Below are positions 60,141 through 64,000 of a stretch of DNA of 64,000 bases, one piece after another. The notes below the pieces were generated by a model. It was not told where the DNA came from. It ran no database searches and saw nothing but the letters and a program-made list of their open reading frames with translations. The stretch is from an uncultured Gammaproteobacteria bacterium (lineage in GTDB: Bacteria; Pseudomonadota; Gammaproteobacteria; Pseudomonadales; Pseudohongiellaceae): positions 20,609 to 84,608 of the forward strand of contig CAJWVZ010000012.1 in the NCBI GenBank assembly GCA_913048385.1, given 5' to 3'. The position numbers and the translations under genes are program-made. How positions within the stretch are numbered: position 1 is the first letter of the stretch; each line of letters opens with the position of its first letter.

Positions 60141-60824
60141 TTACTCAACGACGCGCAGTTTTGCTTTTTGAAAAGCAGCTCGGTTTTTACAGCGTGTTAG
60201 GTATTCAAGCAGCTTGGGGTAGGGTGCTAAATGTTTCCCCGTGTCGGCGACCCCGATAACATAGGCTATACTTATGTCGGCGGCTGAGAAATTCCCCAGC
60301 ATATAATCATTGTTACCAAGTTCTTCTTGAATATAGTTCAAATGCAAAACTATTTCGCCTGAACTAAATTCATTAAGCCTTTGCGAGCTGTCTTTTGTCC
60401 TTTGAAGCAGCATATCGATAAGAAGTGGAGCGAAAGCTGAGCCCTCCGGGTAATGCAGCCACTGGGTATACTTTGCCCAGGTGTTAATTTTTTCACGACA
60501 CGGATGAAACTCGTTTTCAGAATCATATTTTTCCATTAGGTAAGTTGTGATAGCACTTGATTCTGTGAGCATTAAGCTCCCGTCTTCAATAATGGGGGAT
60601 TTTCCAAGAGGATGGACAGATTTGAGATCATCTTGAGAGCGAAAGGTTTTCGGATTTCTAAAATATTCTTTAAGCTCATACTCAAGATGCAGCTCCTCTA
60701 AGAGCCAGGCACAAAAGAGGGAGCGGCCGATTCGAAGGTGATGAAGTGTAATCATAAGTTTGCCTGTAAGACACCTAAAATTAAATGATACCTTTTGTTT
60801 GTGTATAAGAAAAATCATAGTCAC
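60141..60824 (-). CDS. Glutathione S-transferase family protein
   Basis: LHHLRIGRSLFCAWLLEELHLEYELKEYFRN...HPLGKSPIIEDGSLMLTESSAITTYLMEKY; ATG at about 60755 is a likely start. Confidence 0.92.
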   Translation of the reverse strand: MTMIFLIHKQKVSFNFRCLTGKLMITLHHLRIGRSLFCAWLLEELHLEYELKEYFRNPKTFRSQDDLKSVHPLGKSPIIEDGSLMLTESSAITTYLMEKYDSENEFHPCREKINTWAKYTQWLHYPEGSAFAPLLIDMLLQRTKDSSQRLNEFSSGEIVLHLNYIQEELGNNDYMLGNFSAADISIAYVIGVADTGKHLAPYPKLLEYLTRCKNRAAFQKAKLRVVE

Positions 60825-60883
60825 GAGGATTCGTTACATTTACTATTTTTAAAACGATTTACGGTTTGGGATATTTTTATTAA

Positions 60884-62218
60884 ATGAAAAGTTCTAAATA
60901 TAACCTCTTAAATTATCGGGATTTGATAGAAAAATCGTGGCCCATAATTTTAGCTAATTCGTCTGTTCCGTTATTAGGTTTAGTTGATACGGCGGTGATC
61001 GGCAACGTCGGCGGTGTGGCTGATCTGGGCGCTATTGCGCTGGGCAGTCTTATTTTTTCTTTTGTTTACTGGGGGTTTGGTTTCCTTCGGATGAGTACAA
61101 CGGGTTTTGTGGCCGACGCGATAGGTAGGGGTGAGTTTGCTGAAACGCGAGCTGTGCTCGGAAGGGCTGCGCTGTTAGGTGCAGGTTTTGGAATTACCTT
61201 GTTTGCTTTGCAAGTACCAATAAATAGCATGGCGATGGAGCTGTTAAACGGTTCCGCAACGACCGAACAACGCGCTACGAATTACTTCTTCATTCGGATA
61301 TGGGGTGCCCCTGCGACACTTATCACATTTGTTTTTACTGGCACCTTAATCGGAATGGGTCGAAGTAAATTATTACTCGCGAGTCAATTATTTTTAAATG
61401 GATTCAATATTTTCCTCGATTTGACTTTGGCAGGCGGTCTTTCGCTTGGGGTGAAGGGTATCGCTCTCGGAACTGTGATTGCAGAATGGGCCACTGTTTT
61501 TTTTGTTGGGCGGATTCTATACCGAGAGTTAAATGTCTCGCGAACTGATGGGCAGAAATTTTTGGAGGGTCTGTTGGAAATAAGCGCTTTAAAAAGGATG
61601 GTAGCGTCGAATATCAATATATTAGTCCGCACCTTGTTACTTATTTTGTCATTCGCCTTTTTTACAAATCAGAGCGCCAAATTTGGTGAAGTTACGCTTG
61701 CGGCGAATTACCTTTTGCTGCAACTCGTCTCGTTTTCAGCTTTTTTTCTTGATGGATATGCGTTTGTCGTTGAGGGATTAGTTGGACATGCGAAAGGGCG
61801 TAATGATTCGATTTATTTCGATCAGGCAGTACGGCGCACTACAATCCTTGCAGGATTCACCTCCGTGACTCTAAGCCTGATGCTTTTTATTTTTGGCGAT
61901 CAAATAATCTCGTTGTTGACAGACATACAAGTCGTAAGAGATCAAAGCTCAGCTATGCTCTGGTTGACTTGTCTATATGTTTTATCTGCTTTTGCCGCGT
62001 TTCAGCTTGATGGGATTTTTATCGGTGTCGCCGATTCGCGTTCAATGCGAAACGCGGCCCTACTATCGACTAGTTTCTTCCTGTTTTTTTGGTGGTCGAG
62101 TCGAGGGCTTGGGGTCACAGGGCTTTGGTTATCTATGATAGCGTACGTAGTCATGCGAGCGATCACGTTGTTAAGTTTTTATGGTAGCGTGCGTAGAGAA
62201 ATTGGTTTTAAACATTAA
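60884..62218 (+). CDS. MATE family efflux transporter
   Basis: SWPIILANSSVPLLGLVDTAVIGNVGGVADLGAIALGSLIFSFVYWGFGFLRMSTTGFVADAIGRGE; 12 TM. Confidence 0.95.
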   Translation: MKSSKYNLLNYRDLIEKSWPIILANSSVPLLGLVDTAVIGNVGGVADLGAIALGSLIFSFVYWGFGFLRMSTTGFVADAIGRGEFAETRAVLGRAALLGAGFGITLFALQVPINSMAMELLNGSATTEQRATNYFFIRIWGAPATLITFVFTGTLIGMGRSKLLLASQLFLNGFNIFLDLTLAGGLSLGVKGIALGTVIAEWATVFFVGRILYRELNVSRTDGQKFLEGLLEISALKRMVASNINILVRTLLLILSFAFFTNQSAKFGEVTLAANYLLLQLVSFSAFFLDGYAFVVEGLVGHAKGRNDSIYFDQAVRRTTILAGFTSVTLSLMLFIFGDQIISLLTDIQVVRDQSSAMLWLTCLYVLSAFAAFQLDGIFIGVADSRSMRNAALLSTSFFLFFWWSSRGLGVTGLWLSMIAYVVMRAITLLSFYGSVRREIGFKH

Positions 62219-62553
62219 TGCAGGGATTCATTTTCTGAAGATATTGCATAAGGTTCCACAGTGATTTGATGCAGTCGGGGGCCAACAAGCTGGGCAATAC
62301 CTTCGTAGCGTTCCTCTCCTGTTGATGCGAACTCGAAACGATAGTGCCGTTTAAGGCACACCTGTCCTTCAATATTGCGAGTAGGCCATACTCTGGTCAG
62401 TACCATGCTTTGATCGAGCAACTGAATATTCTGGGCTTTACAATATCGGTAAGCGTGACCGATTGCCGTGTTCTTAACCTTGTCGCTTTGCCACCAGAAG
62501 CAAACTACAGCGAGTACTAGGCTGGACCAAAAAATAAGAGATAGCGATAGCAA
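62215..62553 (-). CDS. DUF3301 family protein
   Basis: Short protein with N-terminal TM; HAYRYCKAQNIQLLDQSMVLTRVWPTRNIEGQVCLKRHYRFEFASTGEERYEG. Confidence 0.8.
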   Translation of the reverse strand: MLSLSLIFWSSLVLAVVCFWWQSDKVKNTAIGHAYRYCKAQNIQLLDQSMVLTRVWPTRNIEGQVCLKRHYRFEFASTGEERYEGIAQLVGPRLHQITVEPYAISSENESLH

Positions 62554-62577
62554 TATAGTGTCCCAATAGTCTGTTAT

Positions 62578-63681
62578 CTAGTCGGCTGCTTCTGACTCTA
62601 TCTTCTCTGAGTGAATCTTATAAGCTTGAATGGTAGGAGCGAGAATTTCGAGCGCGGTCTTTCCGTTAGGTGGTAACTCAGCATCACATGGTTTCAGTGG
62701 AGTGGTGCGCTCACCCCAACGCACGACACCGGCGGCCCAGGTTAAGCCTGCGCCAAAGGAGGCCATTAGAATAAGACTTCCTGGCTTGATGAGTCCCTCC
62801 TCACTAGCCTCGGCTAGAGCAACCGGAATTGTACCAGCGGAAGTATTCCCATACTTGTGCACATTTACAAAAACTTTTTCCTCTGGTATCCCAAGGCGTT
62901 TGCCTAAGGCCTCTATGATACGAATGTTTGCTTGATGGGGGACTACTAGGTCAATGTCAGCAATAGTAAGTTGCTGGTCTGCGAGAACTTGGTCACATGC
63001 ATTTGCCATGCTCTTTACGGCTCGTTTGAAAACTTCTTGCCCTTTAAAATTCCATCCGAAATAACCAAAATTTTTATCAAATCGATCATAGCCTGAACCA
63101 AAGTTCGTAATTTGAATTGCATGTTTGGCATTGGATTCACAACCAATTTTTGAGGACAATAAACCAATTGGTTCTCTTGAGGACTCCAAGATGACTGCGC
63201 CGCAGGCATCGCCAAATAAAACCGCAATGTCTCTGCGGGCCCAGTTTACGTAGTGAGTTATATACTCTCCTCCGATCACTAAGATTTTTTTATGAGCGCC
63301 AGTCTGAATCAAGCTTGTACCGATATGCATGCCATGCAAGAACCCAGTGCAAGCGGTGTTGACGTCGATTGCTGCGGCGTTGGTCGCGCCAATGCCATCA
63401 GCTATCAGAGAAGCGGTATTAGGACAGCTAGAGTCGGGCGTCAGGCAGCCGAGTAAGATGAGATCAATTTCAGAGGGTATGAGGCCGGCTGCCGCGATGG
63501 CTCTCTGAGACGCAACAATTGCCATGTCTGAAAACTTGCAGTGCAGAATCCTGCGTTCACGGATTCCTGTGCGGCTTACAATCCATTCATCGCTGGTTGG
63601 TAAAAATGTTGCCAAATCATCATTGGTCAAGGTTGCTGGTGGCAGACATTTTCCCCAGCCAGTAATTTCGGCAAATTTCAT
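62578..63681 (-). CDS. Beta-ketoacyl-ACP synthase III family protein (FabH-like)
   Basis: DVNTACTGFLHG (Cys), VPHQANIRIIEALG (His), KYGNTSAGTIP (Asn); start likely MKFAEITG at 63681. Confidence 0.93.
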   Translation of the reverse strand: MKFAEITGWGKCLPPATLTNDDLATFLPTSDEWIVSRTGIRERRILHCKFSDMAIVASQRAIAAAGLIPSEIDLILLGCLTPDSSCPNTASLIADGIGATNAAAIDVNTACTGFLHGMHIGTSLIQTGAHKKILVIGGEYITHYVNWARRDIAVLFGDACGAVILESSREPIGLLSSKIGCESNAKHAIQITNFGSGYDRFDKNFGYFGWNFKGQEVFKRAVKSMANACDQVLADQQLTIADIDLVVPHQANIRIIEALGKRLGIPEEKVFVNVHKYGNTSAGTIPVALAEASEEGLIKPGSLILMASFGAGLTWAAGVVRWGERTTPLKPCDAELPPNGKTALEILAPTIQAYKIHSEKIESEAAD

Positions 63682-63858
63682 CTTAATAGGCTTCTTTATA
63701 ATTTCCCTAGAGAGTAACTCATTAAAATTCTGAAAGGTAGGTTGTGTGAAGGACTGATATGAGAACATCCTGTCGGCAAAAGCCGTAAATCTCTCACATC
63801 ACCTTTCGCTTTATGTTTTTATTTCTTGAAGTACTTGAGCGTGTGCTAACATCGAGGC

Positions 63859-63954
63859 GGAAGAGTATCATCCCCGGTGGGGTGCCCGGACTTCAAACCC
63901 GGTGAAGTTTGTTTAAGACAGGCTTGGTGGGTTCGACTCCTGCCTCTTCCGCCA
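63859..63954 (+). tRNA. selC: tRNA-Sec, anticodon TCA (63893-63895)
   Basis: GGAAGAG...CTCTTCCGCCA acceptor with encoded CCA; 6-bp D stem CATCCC-CGGT-GGGGTG; anticodon loop CTTCAAA; long variable arm AAGTTTGT/ACAGGCTT (8 bp); GGTTCGACTCC T arm; close to E. coli selC in layout. Confidence 0.96.
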
Positions 63955-64000
63955 ACTGAATAGAAGTTTCCCGTGTAATATGAAAGAAAAGAAACTGTAC

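Noticed and set aside
1-64000. CRISPR array, prophage, integrase or IS element
   Set aside because: No regularly spaced repeats, transposase/integrase motifs or phage structural proteins were seen on reading the window.

Overview
The window looks like chromosome from a marine-type gammaproteobacterium. The start (rng C-terminus, yhdP, peptidase, nitrilase) is typical of that group; the taxon is an inference. I saw no phage, transposon or CRISPR array. Much of it is ordinary metabolism: a beta-oxidation island at ~28.7-42.9 kb with five acyl-CoA dehydrogenases, a thiolase, a FadB-like fusion, an APH-like kinase and a SDR; hydrolases; transporters; a TonB-dependent receptor; an NfeD/SPFH pair; a FabH-like KAS III. 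The strongest special signal is a dispersed selenocysteine system. It has three parts: (i) a selD fused to an FAD/NAD oxidoreductase domain (15012-17288, -); (ii) a UGSC-type selenoprotein gene (52790-53308, -) that the ORF track splits in two at an in-frame UGA (53030-53032), with the junction reading ...[21 protein letters not shown]..., next to a thioredoxin-fold partner gene; (iii) a 96-nt tRNA-Sec gene with a UCA anticodon at 63859-63954. A second interesting locus (9450-12609) is a class II aldolase-SDR fusion followed by mtnA. It resembles a one-polypeptide version of the methylthioribose/deoxyribose DHAP-type salvage shunt, and the mtnA 5' end is unusual. Other points: a chromosomal class D beta-lactamase overlapping a DUF2237 gene, an APH-like kinase next to paired acyl-CoA dehydrogenases (LvaA/ACAD10-11-like logic), a spermidine-synthase-like protein split into a membrane half and an exported half, and repeated TTGTAAC motifs in a divergent promoter region.
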